From Pirellulales bacterium (GTDB taxonomy: Bacteria; Planctomycetota; Planctomycetia; Pirellulales; Thermoguttaceae): a stretch of 32,878 nucleotides of DNA. The notes under the pieces are model-generated. The model was not told where the DNA came from. It saw nothing but the letters and a program-made list of their open reading frames with translations, and did not search any database. The stretch lies in the NCBI GenBank assembly GCA_016936015.1, contig JAFGPV010000092.1, positions 1 through 32,878 on the forward strand, given 5' to 3'. This document shows, piece after piece, positions 1-7,597 of this stretch. Numbering within the stretch: the first letter of the stretch is position 1; each line of letters opens with the position of its first letter. The translations under genes were made by a program, and so were the position numbers.

Positions 1-1
1 A

Positions 2-58
2 GTCGGCTATTGCGCCACAAACGGGGAAACCCTGAAACCGAAGTATTCCGAAGCCTAA
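2..58 (+). CDS. possible C-terminal end of an upstream gene (partial)
   Basis: The reading frame from base 2 is open to a TAA at 56-58 and would give 18 residues ending CATNGETLKPKYSEA. The window cuts off everything upstream. The residue mix is protein-like, but the fragment is far too short to assign, and a second frame (from base 1) is also open to about 185 with less protein-like composition. This could be the 3' end of a real gene or chance; I cannot tell from this window. Confidence 0.25.
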   Translation, partial: VGYCATNGETLKPKYSEA

Positions 59-393
59 ACCACCGCGCCACCTCTCGACTCTACAATCCGAAGAATACCT
101 TTCCGCAGCGTGTAACATCGGTGCCACTTTGCGCCGTCAGGGACCGTTGGACAGGGTATCTCTACCCCATTATTCCCCTCGAATGAGGGCTGTAGAATCT
201 GCGAATTGCCCGATTGGCATCCCTGTTGACCAAAGTCTTGTAATGTTTCCTTGCCCTCGACTCCTTGCTCCAAAACTCCCGTTTCGGAACAATCTCCCCC
301 ATCCGGGGACCCGACCGTGCATTTTTCGCATCTTGATGTACAACTGAGAATGAGCGATCCTTGAGCAGCGGCGGCGAAGCCGCAAGAGATCGT
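59..393. other. gene-free stretch left of cinA
   Basis: No convincing gene lies here. Short open frames exist on both strands, but they have no ribosome binding site and no recognisable motif. The stretch contains one copy (203-231) of a 29-bp dispersed repeat that recurs near 12.8 and 13.4 kb. Confidence 0.5.
203..231 (-). repeat. 29-bp dispersed repeat, copy A
   Basis: Read on the minus strand this segment starts GGTCAACAGGGATG and ends CGGGCAATTC. Near-identical copies lie on the plus strand at 12810-12838 and 13367-13395. By eye the copies differ at a handful of positions. Here it lies outside any clear gene. Confidence 0.75.
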
Positions 394-1770
394 TCAACCT
401 CTCTCTCTCAGGTTCAACCGCAAGAGATTGAGCGCCTGTTTGGCCATAAAAACCTTCACCCAATCGGGATGACCGAGAAAGGGAACGGTTTTAGATTCAA
501 CGGTCCCGGCCAGATCGACGAGCAAATCGACCGGCAGCGACGAATCGGGGCGATGATGGGGAAACGGGCCGACCGCCAAGACGCAATCAACCTGAAATTT
601 TTGTCGAGCAGCCTTGGCCGCTTGTTTCAACCATTCCTCAGGAGGACAGGCATTCCTGCCTGTCTCCTCTTTGTCAGACAGGAATGTCTGACCTCCTGAT
701 GATGATATGTCAGACAGGAATGTCTGACCTCCAGGATTGTTGTCAGGCAGGAATGTCTGGCCTCCAGGATCGATGCCGAGAGCGTTTTTCATCTGGCTCG
801 GATCCCTGAGGACCACGCCGCCGCGATAGCATCCTTCCGCGTTGGGGACCGCACTGAGCAATTCGGCCAGCAGGCCCCCGGTGCCGAATTCGACGGTGGC
901 CAAGGTCTTGTTTTTCTCCCGCAGCAGTTTGACGACTGCATGCTGCAATTCCTCGTCGCCTTCACCGAAGACCAACTCGCCGAGGCATTGGTGAATGGTC
1001 TCGACGACCGGTTCGATGGCCGCTTGGCACTCGGCCTCGGTCGCACCTTCGGCAGTTATTCGAAGGCTGATGGTCGTCTTGCTGGCCGTAATGCCCACGG
1101 TCGGCTGCCGGCCGCGGCGGATCAGGTCGGGCAACATCGATTCGACGCGGCTCTCGCCGGCGCCGAAGCAGTTGATCTTCCGGCGGAGGATCACGCGATT
1201 AGCCCTCACCCCCTGCCCCTCTCCGGGCACCACGCAGTGGTCGGGGAGAGGGGAGATTGCTTCGGCGACGGTCGGCCACATCTCTTTCATTTCGCCGGGC
1301 ACGCCCGGCAGGGCGAAGAAGCGGCAGGGTGGTCGGTCGGGTCGGGGTACTTCCAGGTCGATGCCCGGGGCCGTGCCGTGGGGGTTGGGGATCATCCGGC
1401 TGCCGGCCGGGAAGAGGGCCTGGACCTCGTTCTGCGGCGGCATGGGCCAGTTGCGTCGGGCGAACCGGGCGCGGATGTGTTCCAACGCCTCGGGAAAGAC
1501 GACCAGTTCCCGGCCGACGGCCGTGGCCAACGCCTGCCGCGTCAGGTCGTCGGCCGTCGGTCCTAATCCGCCGGTTACAATCACGATCTCCGCCCGGTCG
1601 ATCGCTTGCCGGAAGACCTGCCGGCACGGTTCCAGTTCGTCGCCCACCGTGCCGTGATAGAGGACGCGGACGCCCAGTTCCGCCAGTCTCTGGCTGAGCC
1701 ACTGTGAGTTCGTATCGAGCGTCTGGCCGCTGACGATCTCGTCGCCGACGGCAAGGATTTCGGCGTGCAT
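394..1770 (-). CDS. cinA: CinA-family protein (MoCF-like domain plus PncC-like C-terminal domain), with in-frame repeat insertions
   Basis: The N-terminal half (about residues 1-170) is a clear MoaB/MogA-like CinA domain: it begins AEILAVGDEIVSGQTLDTNS and contains VTGGLGPTADD and FALPGVPGEMKEM. The family acts in pyridine nucleotide recycling (ADP-ribose pyrophosphatase and NMN deamidase). I place the start at the ATG at 1770 because the family begins there; the frame stays open 66 codons further upstream, but that part is made of the repeat-rich spacer. At 458 residues it is roughly 40 longer than usual. The excess is repeats: about residues 172-190 (PHPNPLP-type) and 334-378 (three GGQTFLSD-type units). 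The PncC motif AESCTGG reads VEFGTGG here, so the conserved Ser-Cys pair is Phe-Gly and the deamidase may be inactive. It lies 158 bp downstream of the macroglobulin gene. Confidence 0.9.
   Translation of the reverse strand: MHAEILAVGDEIVSGQTLDTNSQWLSQRLAELGVRVLYHGTVGDELEPCRQVFRQAIDRAEIVIVTGGLGPTADDLTRQALATAVGRELVVFPEALEHIRARFARRNWPMPPQNEVQALFPAGSRMIPNPHGTAPGIDLEVPRPDRPPCRFFALPGVPGEMKEMWPTVAEAISPLPDHCVVPGEGQGVRANRVILRRKINCFGAGESRVESMLPDLIRRGRQPTVGITASKTTISLRITAEGATEAECQAAIEPVVETIHQCLGELVFGEGDEELQHAVVKLLREKNKTLATVEFGTGGLLAELLSAVPNAEGCYRGGVVLRDPSQMKNALGIDPGGQTFLPDNNPGGQTFLSDISSSGGQTFLSDKEETGRNACPPEEWLKQAAKAARQKFQVDCVLAVGPFPHHRPDSSLPVDLLVDLAGTVESKTVPFLGHPDWVKVFMAKQALNLLRLNLRERG
641..765 (-). repeat. 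tandem GGQTFLSD-type repeats inside cinA
   Basis: Two identical 24-base units at 673-696 and 709-732 and a close variant at 742-765 share the core CAGGAATGTCTG. A more diverged self-complementary unit lies at 641-667. Spacers are about 9-12 bases. All are in frame in cinA and encode GGQTFLSD/GGQTFLPD segments in the PncC-like domain. Each unit can fold on itself (CAGACAGGAATGTCTG). Confidence 0.85.
1199..1256 (-). repeat. PHPNPLP-type palindromic repeat, copy in cinA
   Basis: An imperfect palindrome with pyrimidine-rich (GCCCCTCTCCG) and purine-rich (CGGGGAGAGGGG) arms, in frame in cinA, where it encodes SPLPDHCVVPGEGQ between the two domains. It is the most diverged of the three genic copies of this family in the window (others at 5121-5160 and 28336-28437). 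Confidence 0.7.
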
Positions 1771-1785
1771 GGGGGGGAAATGGGG

Positions 1786-1922
1786 ATTTGGAGATTGGGG
1801 ATTTAGGGATTTCGTATTATCCGGCAACGCCCAAGAGCATACATCAATTCGGAGTATGGCAAAATGACTTCCCCAGGATTTTGCTCGATCCAAATCCCCA
1901 AATCCCCAAATCCCAAAATCCC
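1786..1922. repeat. GGGATTT-type heptamer arms in inverted orientation
   Basis: The 158-bp spacer between the macroglobulin stop and the cinA start carries GGGGATTTGGAGATTGGGG-like heptamer runs near 1786-1817 and the complementary CAAATCCCCAAATCCCC run near 1890-1922, about 75 bases apart. Together they could form a long hairpin. I see no gene in it. Confidence 0.6.
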
Positions 1923-1928
1923 TCCACC

Positions 1929-4900
1929 TTACTCCTTCCCAATCATGACCTTCAGCGGCTCGCACCACTGTTTTTGCTCGGGGGTGTAATAGAGGTACGC
2001 CCGGGAGGCGGGGGCCGTGTAGCGGCCGGGGACGGCGGCCAACAGGTCCAACTTGACCTGGACGTTCCGCTTCGGTGCCAGGCTCCGCCAGTAGCAGATG
2101 ACTTCCCGGGGCCGGGTCTCGTAGAAATCGACCACGTCCGACTTTTTCAGTTCTTCAAGCTGGTCCGGCCGGGGCTCCAGGCCCGCCGGCAGGCCGAGGA
2201 TCGCCACGGTCATCGGCTGGCCCTGGTCGGTGGCGTTGGTCAGTTCGGCGGTCAGGGCCACGGTTTCGCCCGATTTGACCTCATCCTTGGCGAGGAAGGT
2301 CTTCAGCCGCACGGGGCACTTCTCGTCGCTGTCGGGTTTTAAGGTGCGGTAGCTGACGTCAACGGTGTACGGCATTTCATTTTTGCTGGTCAGGCTAAGC
2401 GTTACGAGGTTGTCGCCCGGCTTAAGTTGGGCCTCCAGGTCGTCGATGGCGATTGTCTCCTGTTGGCCGGTCTGGAAGGAGCGCTCGCCGAGCGTCTTGC
2501 CTTCGGATTGGACGATCAGTTTGCCCGCGGTGACGGACCGCTTGTTGGCCTTGGCGTGCTCGGTCAGTGCCTTCAGGGCAAGGATCGTGGCCTGGGTGCT
2601 GCCGAAGCCGCCGCCGCCCTGGCGGTTCCCGACGATCCACTGCACCGCCTTGTTGGCCTGGGCGGTGAAGGCCGGCAGCTTTAGCCAGGCCAGCGCGGCC
2701 AGGGCGGTGGCCTCCATTTGCAGCGACTGCCCGCCGCTGCGGGTAATCGAGCCGAGTTTGCCGTCGAGGTGCCCGTCGTCGGCCTGCTTGGTGGCGAGTT
2801 TTTCCAGCAGTTTCCGGCCGGCGTCCTGCTTGCCGGTGTTCAGTGCCGCGGCGGCCGACAGGGCGATCACGTAGGGATCGTCAGTCTTTTCGGCCAGTGC
2901 GAGGCTATGGGTCACCTCGGCGTCGATGCCCTGCTGGCCCGACTCGCTTAAGGCCCAGGTGATGTAGGCGTCGGTCACTTCCGGCGGGGCCTGGCCGAAG
3001 CTGTCCAGCGCCCTCGGATTGCGCTGAAAGCCGCCCTTGCCGTCGCGCCGGGTCATCAGCCACACCGTAGTCCTACGGAGCATGTCGCCGTCCACGTCGT
3101 AGACGTGCTTCATGTCGCGGAACTGCATCAGGCCGTAGGCGGTCAGGGCCTCGTGGCCCGGATTGCCGCCGAACCACTCGTAGCCGTGGTCCTTGCTCTC
3201 GTAGCCGGTCAGCTTGACGTAGCCCGACTTGAGCAACCCCCGGGCCTTCCGCGTGACCTCCGGCTCGGCCAGATCGTTTTCCTCCAGGTACTGCATGGTC
3301 ATCACGTTGGGGTAGTTTGAGGTCGAGGCCTGCTCGAAGCAGCCGTTTGGCTCGCGCAAGATGCCGTCCAGACCCCGTTGCAAATTGGCCAGCATCGAGG
3401 GGAATGCGTTGACCGAGACTTCCAGCGAGCCGGGGACCCACTGGTCGGGCAGGTGGATGGTCACTTCCTGCGGGCCGTCGATCTGGCCGCTGTAGGACTT
3501 GGTCTTCGGGAAGCCCGGCGGGACGATTTTTAATTTGCGCGAGACGGCGTCGCTGAGAGCGCCCGCCGTTCCGTGGAAGGCCAACGCCGAGGCGCCTTTT
3601 TCGCCCGTCACGTCCAGCCCGAAGAACACCCGCTGCCGGCTGCCGGCCGGGAGCTTCAGTTCCCGTTTGGCGGTCCCGTCGAGGCGGAGCAGGGCGTCGT
3701 GGTCCAGTTTCAACGCCACGTCCAGTTCGTCGGGACCGTCGTTGACCACAGCCAGCGGCAGGTCGATGAAGTCGCCGGCCGTGACCTCCAGCGGCAGCTT
3801 CGGTTCGAGGTTGAAGGGGAGCCGCGAGACGATCTCCGCCTGGCCCGAGCCGATCCGCCCGGCCCCGTGGGCGTCGGCCCGGAGGCGGAACGCCGTGACC
3901 GCGTCGCTCAGATCGAACTTGATTTCCGCATTGCCCTCCGCGTCGGCGACCAGCAGCGGATTCCAGTAGAGCGTCTCGGCAAAGTCGCTCCGCACGCCGT
4001 CCTTTGAAGGTTGATGCTCGTGGGCATATTGCCGGACGATGTATCGCCGGTCTATACCATCGAGTAATTGCATAACGCCTAATTTCTTTTCGTCTTCTTC
4101 CTGAATGACGATCCGCGGAGTAGCCATCATCATGAGCGGCTTAAATGCTTTCTCTTTTTTTGCATCCTCGCCAAAGCCAAACTTCCAATCATGTCTTTGC
4201 ATTCTTCTTTCTTCCAATCTTTCCCAAACCTCTTTATCCGGATAAACGATGGGAGGTTTTTCTTCAAATAATCGTTCGTATACAAGACCGTGATATTCAT
4301 CCCATTGACTTAATTGCTGTGCAATTTCCTTTTGTCTTTCCACTCGGGTCGGAGGTTGGTAGGGCCGGAAGGCCACGGTGTGGAGGTTCTCGAAGGCCAT
4401 CTGTTGCGGGGCGACGAGGATCAGGCCGAGGATCATGCAGCAGGTCGTAGCGCCCAGGGCCGGCAGCCAGAAACCAGCCCCCGAGACCGCCCGGAGGATC
4501 CCCAACATCAGCATCAGCAACAGCAGGCCCAGCCCGCTGAGGAAACAGACCGTCATCAGCGTGCTGATCCATTGGGTCCGCTGGGCGCGGTAGTTATCGA
4601 GACCCTTTTCGTACTTCTTCTGGATTTTCCCGAGGTTGTCGTAGAGCAAGGGGGGGCCGCCGGGGCCGCTGACGGCGGCCAGACGGACGAGCCGGTCCCG
4701 GTCAGGGCCGTCCTTTTTCCATTCCCGCAGGGTTTTCTCGGCAAAGCGGCGCCAGCCCTGCGTGCCCAGCAGCAAGTCCAACGCCGTCTCGGCGCCGACG
4801 CCGTTCTTCTTTTCGTTGGAGAGGTAGAAATCGGCGTCTTCCAGGTCCTCGGGTTTTTCGATTTCGGTCGTCAGCAGGAAGTGCGTCGTCAGGTTCGGCG

Positions 4901-7001
4901 TGTGGTCGTCGGCCAGACTGAGCAGGGCGTCGTCCACCACGGAGACGCCCAGCGCGGCCGGCACGGGTTTTCCCTTTTCGTCAGTTACATTCAAGGAAAG
5001 CACGACCTTATCGCCCGGGCTGTAGCTTTCGCGGCGGTCGTTGGTGCGGACGGTCAATTTCCGGTCCATGCGACGATACACCAGCCGTTCGGCCAGCGGC
5101 TTGGGGGACTGTCCCAATTTAGTCCCCTCTCCCTTCGGGAGAGGGTTAGGGTGAGGGCTTCCTTCAGCAGAAGCGTTTTTGCCGGGATCGCCGTAATCAT
5201 AAACCGTCAATCGGATCACCCCGCCGACTCCCTCGGGCAACGGGAGGACCACGGGATTGATGCCGTTTTCAGCCCCTTGGGTGACCACGGTCTGCTGGCC
5301 GACCAGGGCGCCCCGGCAGGTGGCCGTGACGACCAGCGGGAGGTCGGCCTCTCGGCTGCGGATGGTGAATTCCAGGGGTGCGTCGGGGGCGTAGACGCCC
5401 GTGCCCGTGTCCAGCGATATCGGCAGCGTCACCGAGGTCGCCGGCAGGGCCGGCTGTTCGGCAACGCCCGCCGGCTTGGTGATCTTCAAATGGTAGGTCC
5501 GATTAGGCATTGGAGTGAATTCGAAGGAACCGCGGCCCTCGTAGAGCGTCTCGGCCTTGGCGACGGCTTTGCCTTGATCATCGACGACCAGCCCCTCCAC
5601 GTGCACTGGCTTGCCCAGCGGATCGCGGCTGGTGAAGTACACCCGGTTCTTCAGGCCTGCCGCCAGATCGCCCCCCTCGGGATAAAATTGCACCAGCACT
5701 TTGCCCAGGTTGATGGGAATGGTCTTGGCGAGAGTTTTCTGCGTCCCGCCGTCGTCGGCGATCACCGCCAGTTGACCGTCGCCCCGGTCGATCTTCTCGG
5801 GCAATTTGAATTCGACGGCCAGTCCGCCGTTGGCGTCGGCGACCGCGGATTTCTCGAAGACGGTCTTCCCGTCCACCGTGGCGGAAATTTTCAATTTTGC
5901 CCCGGCGGCCGGTCCGCCCTCGGCCCGTTTGGCCGAAAAATCGGCCTTCACGGTCTCGCCAGGCGCATAGCTGTCGCGGGCGAATTCCAACTCCTTCTTC
6001 AGACGCGGCAGCCGATAGGCGCGGAGGAAAAATTCTTGCTTCTCCTCGGTAAACGACCCGTCGCCGCTGCGGACGACCAGTGTGTACTGGCCGCCGGGCA
6101 GTTCGGCGGGAAGGGCAAACGCCCCATTGCCCGCGCCGCGGTCGGTGCGGCCCTGGAAGATCGAGCCAGGCACCACGGCCCCGGAAGGATCGAGAATCTT
6201 GAACTCGACCGGAAACTCCCGCTCCGCGGCCAACCCGGACCGGCTGAGCGTCAACGAGCGGTAGAACACGGTCTCGCCGGGCTGGTAGAGCGGCCGGTCG
6301 AGCGACAGCCGGGTGGCGAAGCGGATCGGCGCCACGGCGAGCGGAGCGGAAAACTTCTCGGTATTCTTGTGATGAAAGGCCACCACCTTGATTGTCGCCC
6401 GATCCCGCAGCCGCATGTCGGCGGGCACGACCACTTGCAGCCGACCTTGCTGGTCGGTCGATTCCCTGCGGTGGATCTTTCCTTCCGGCGAATCGAGATC
6501 AAATTCGATCTGTGCCGACAGCGGATCGCCCGTGACGCCGCTGGTTTGGATGTCGTACACGGAAGGCGCCCCGGTTTGGATCGTTGCGGGACCGGTGACG
6601 ACCAGCCGCAGATGCTCGGCGGCAATCGCCGCCACTTGGATGCGGTGATAGATATATCCCCCGATCGAGACCGCGATCAGCAGCCCAGCCGCCGCACCGA
6701 GTAGCCAGTTAGTTCCCCGAGATGACCGTCGCTGCCGGGAATTCGGCGACTTCGACAAAGGCGTGGAGCCATTCGACGTGGACGAGGTGGACATGGCAAT
6801 AATCTCCTTTTTAGGGAGCGGGATTCGAGGTTGGGTAAATTTGGTGGCCTGGGCAAGAAGGGCGGCGGTCTGCTGGACCTCGCTGTAGATTTTCGCCAGT
6901 TCCGGCTCTGCTGCAATCCGGCGACGGAGTTCCGCCGCTTCCGTTTCCGGAAGCAATCCATAATGCAGTTCCAACATCTGTTGCCTGAGGGCGACGCTCA
7001 T
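1929..7001 (-). CDS. membrane-anchored alpha-2-macroglobulin-like protein with anti-sigma-like N-terminus
   Basis: 1690 residues. Residues 1-60 (LHYGLLPETEAAELRRRIAA...) resemble the cytoplasmic helical part of planctomycete anti-sigma factors, without a zinc motif. A membrane segment follows at about 98-117. MG-type beta domains come next, with DRPLYQPGETVFYRSLTL and SYAPGETVKADF typical of MG2/MG3. Two further hydrophobic segments lie at about 812-836 and 846-864. The thioester motif PNGCFEQ is intact (Cys1221, Gln1224), followed by the helical thioester domain and a receptor-binding-like C-terminus. In this family the thioester lets a cleaved macroglobulin trap a protease covalently. A PHPNPLPKGEG repeat is inserted in frame near residues 613-632. 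The start overlaps the sigma factor stop (ATGA), so the two genes are almost certainly co-transcribed and translationally coupled. No penicillin-binding protein 1C gene, the usual partner in Proteobacteria, is nearby. Confidence 0.9.
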   Translation of the reverse strand: MSVALRQQMLELHYGLLPETEAAELRRRIAAEPELAKIYSEVQQTAALLAQATKFTQPRIPLPKKEIIAMSTSSTSNGSTPLSKSPNSRQRRSSRGTNWLLGAAAGLLIAVSIGGYIYHRIQVAAIAAEHLRLVVTGPATIQTGAPSVYDIQTSGVTGDPLSAQIEFDLDSPEGKIHRRESTDQQGRLQVVVPADMRLRDRATIKVVAFHHKNTEKFSAPLAVAPIRFATRLSLDRPLYQPGETVFYRSLTLSRSGLAAEREFPVEFKILDPSGAVVPGSIFQGRTDRGAGNGAFALPAELPGGQYTLVVRSGDGSFTEEKQEFFLRAYRLPRLKKELEFARDSYAPGETVKADFSAKRAEGGPAAGAKLKISATVDGKTVFEKSAVADANGGLAVEFKLPEKIDRGDGQLAVIADDGGTQKTLAKTIPINLGKVLVQFYPEGGDLAAGLKNRVYFTSRDPLGKPVHVEGLVVDDQGKAVAKAETLYEGRGSFEFTPMPNRTYHLKITKPAGVAEQPALPATSVTLPISLDTGTGVYAPDAPLEFTIRSREADLPLVVTATCRGALVGQQTVVTQGAENGINPVVLPLPEGVGGVIRLTVYDYGDPGKNASAEGSPHPNPLPKGEGTKLGQSPKPLAERLVYRRMDRKLTVRTNDRRESYSPGDKVVLSLNVTDEKGKPVPAALGVSVVDDALLSLADDHTPNLTTHFLLTTEIEKPEDLEDADFYLSNEKKNGVGAETALDLLLGTQGWRRFAEKTLREWKKDGPDRDRLVRLAAVSGPGGPPLLYDNLGKIQKKYEKGLDNYRAQRTQWISTLMTVCFLSGLGLLLLMLMLGILRAVSGAGFWLPALGATTCCMILGLILVAPQQMAFENLHTVAFRPYQPPTRVERQKEIAQQLSQWDEYHGLVYERLFEEKPPIVYPDKEVWERLEERRMQRHDWKFGFGEDAKKEKAFKPLMMMATPRIVIQEEDEKKLGVMQLLDGIDRRYIVRQYAHEHQPSKDGVRSDFAETLYWNPLLVADAEGNAEIKFDLSDAVTAFRLRADAHGAGRIGSGQAEIVSRLPFNLEPKLPLEVTAGDFIDLPLAVVNDGPDELDVALKLDHDALLRLDGTAKRELKLPAGSRQRVFFGLDVTGEKGASALAFHGTAGALSDAVSRKLKIVPPGFPKTKSYSGQIDGPQEVTIHLPDQWVPGSLEVSVNAFPSMLANLQRGLDGILREPNGCFEQASTSNYPNVMTMQYLEENDLAEPEVTRKARGLLKSGYVKLTGYESKDHGYEWFGGNPGHEALTAYGLMQFRDMKHVYDVDGDMLRRTTVWLMTRRDGKGGFQRNPRALDSFGQAPPEVTDAYITWALSESGQQGIDAEVTHSLALAEKTDDPYVIALSAAAALNTGKQDAGRKLLEKLATKQADDGHLDGKLGSITRSGGQSLQMEATALAALAWLKLPAFTAQANKAVQWIVGNRQGGGGFGSTQATILALKALTEHAKANKRSVTAGKLIVQSEGKTLGERSFQTGQQETIAIDDLEAQLKPGDNLVTLSLTSKNEMPYTVDVSYRTLKPDSDEKCPVRLKTFLAKDEVKSGETVALTAELTNATDQGQPMTVAILGLPAGLEPRPDQLEELKKSDVVDFYETRPREVICYWRSLAPKRNVQVKLDLLAAVPGRYTAPASRAYLYYTPEQKQWCEPLKVMIGKE
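5121..5160 (-). repeat. PHPNPLP-type palindromic repeat, copy in the macroglobulin gene
   Basis: The palindromic core CCCTCTCCCTTCGGGAGAGGG is followed by TTAGGGTGAGGG. It is in frame and encodes SPHPNPLPKGEG between two MG-type domains. It closely matches the copy in the FAD oxidoreductase gene (28336-28437). Confidence 0.85.
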
Positions 7002-7549
7002 TTTCGTTCACCTTCCACGGCTTCTCGAAGCTTGGACAGGGCCAGCCGCATCCGGGTTTTTACGGTTCCCAGCGGAATCTGAACCGACCGGGCGATCTCC
7101 TCGTAGGTCATTTCCGCGTTTTGTCGGAGCAGAAAGACCTCTTGTTCCTCCGCCCGGAGTTTTCCCAGCGCTTGCCGGATCAGCCGGAGATGCTCTTCGT
7201 GGTTTTGCCCGGCGGAATCGCTCGCGTGCGAGTAGGCGATCTCCGCTTCCACAACAAGCGGCCGGCGACGGCGGCGCCACGCGGTGTTCCGCAGGTCGCG
7301 CCCGGCGTTCAGGGCGATCTGGAAAATCCATGCCCGAAGGTTTTTCACCTCCCCCAACTCGTCGCGATGACGCCAACATTTCAAAAAGGCCTCTTGGTAG
7401 GCGTCGCGGGCGTCTTCTCCATTGCCCAACACGCAGTAGAGCATTCCCAACAACTTGTCCTGATGGCGCGAGAACGTCTCCGTCAACCGGTCGATATCCG
7501 ATACCGGCGGATCTACGGCGCTCGTCCGGATTGCGGAGGGCAAACTCAT
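6998..7549 (-). CDS. ECF-family RNA polymerase sigma factor
   Basis: 183 residues, a normal ECF length. Region 2 is recognisable at about residues 24-90 (FSRHQDKLLGMLYCVLGN, then DAYQEAFLKCWRH) and region 4 at about 130-178 (LRAEEQEVFLLRQ, MTYEEIARSVQIPLGTVKTR, a helix-turn-helix). It directs RNA polymerase to a small regulon, normally held inactive by an anti-sigma factor. The next gene overlaps by four bases and starts with an anti-sigma-like segment before its membrane anchor, so that protein is the likely regulator. I see no typical ECF autoregulatory promoter upstream. A 7-bp inverted repeat sits 26-48 bases before the start. Confidence 0.92.
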   Translation of the reverse strand: MSLPSAIRTSAVDPPVSDIDRLTETFSRHQDKLLGMLYCVLGNGEDARDAYQEAFLKCWRHRDELGEVKNLRAWIFQIALNAGRDLRNTAWRRRRRPLVVEAEIAYSHASDSAGQNHEEHLRLIRQALGKLRAEEQEVFLLRQNAEMTYEEIARSVQIPLGTVKTRMRLALSKLREAVEGERK

Positions 7550-7574
7550 GTTATCTGATACTAAGACGATCTGC

Positions 7575-7597
7575 CGGCCGGGAAGTTTTTCCGGCCG
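7575..7597. promoter_or_regulatory. inverted repeat upstream of the sigma factor gene
   Basis: Perfect 7-bp arms CGGCCGG / CCGGCCG are separated by nine bases. It lies 26-48 bases before the sigma factor start, so it could be an operator or a leader hairpin. No functional evidence beyond symmetry and position. Confidence 0.35.

Noticed and set aside
641-765. Possible CRISPR-like array
   Set aside because: Units are palindromic, spacers are only about 9-12 bases, everything is in frame in cinA and no cas gene is present.
394-1968. Extended 524-residue version of CinA
   Set aside because: The extra 66 residues are read from the heptamer-repeat spacer and the end of the macroglobulin gene; the family start is the ATG at 1770.
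4314-6704. 796-codon open frame on the plus strand opposite the macroglobulin gene
   Set aside because: Antisense shadow of a high-GC gene: composition is Arg/Gln/Gly/His-rich with no domain, while the minus-strand frame has clear MG domains.
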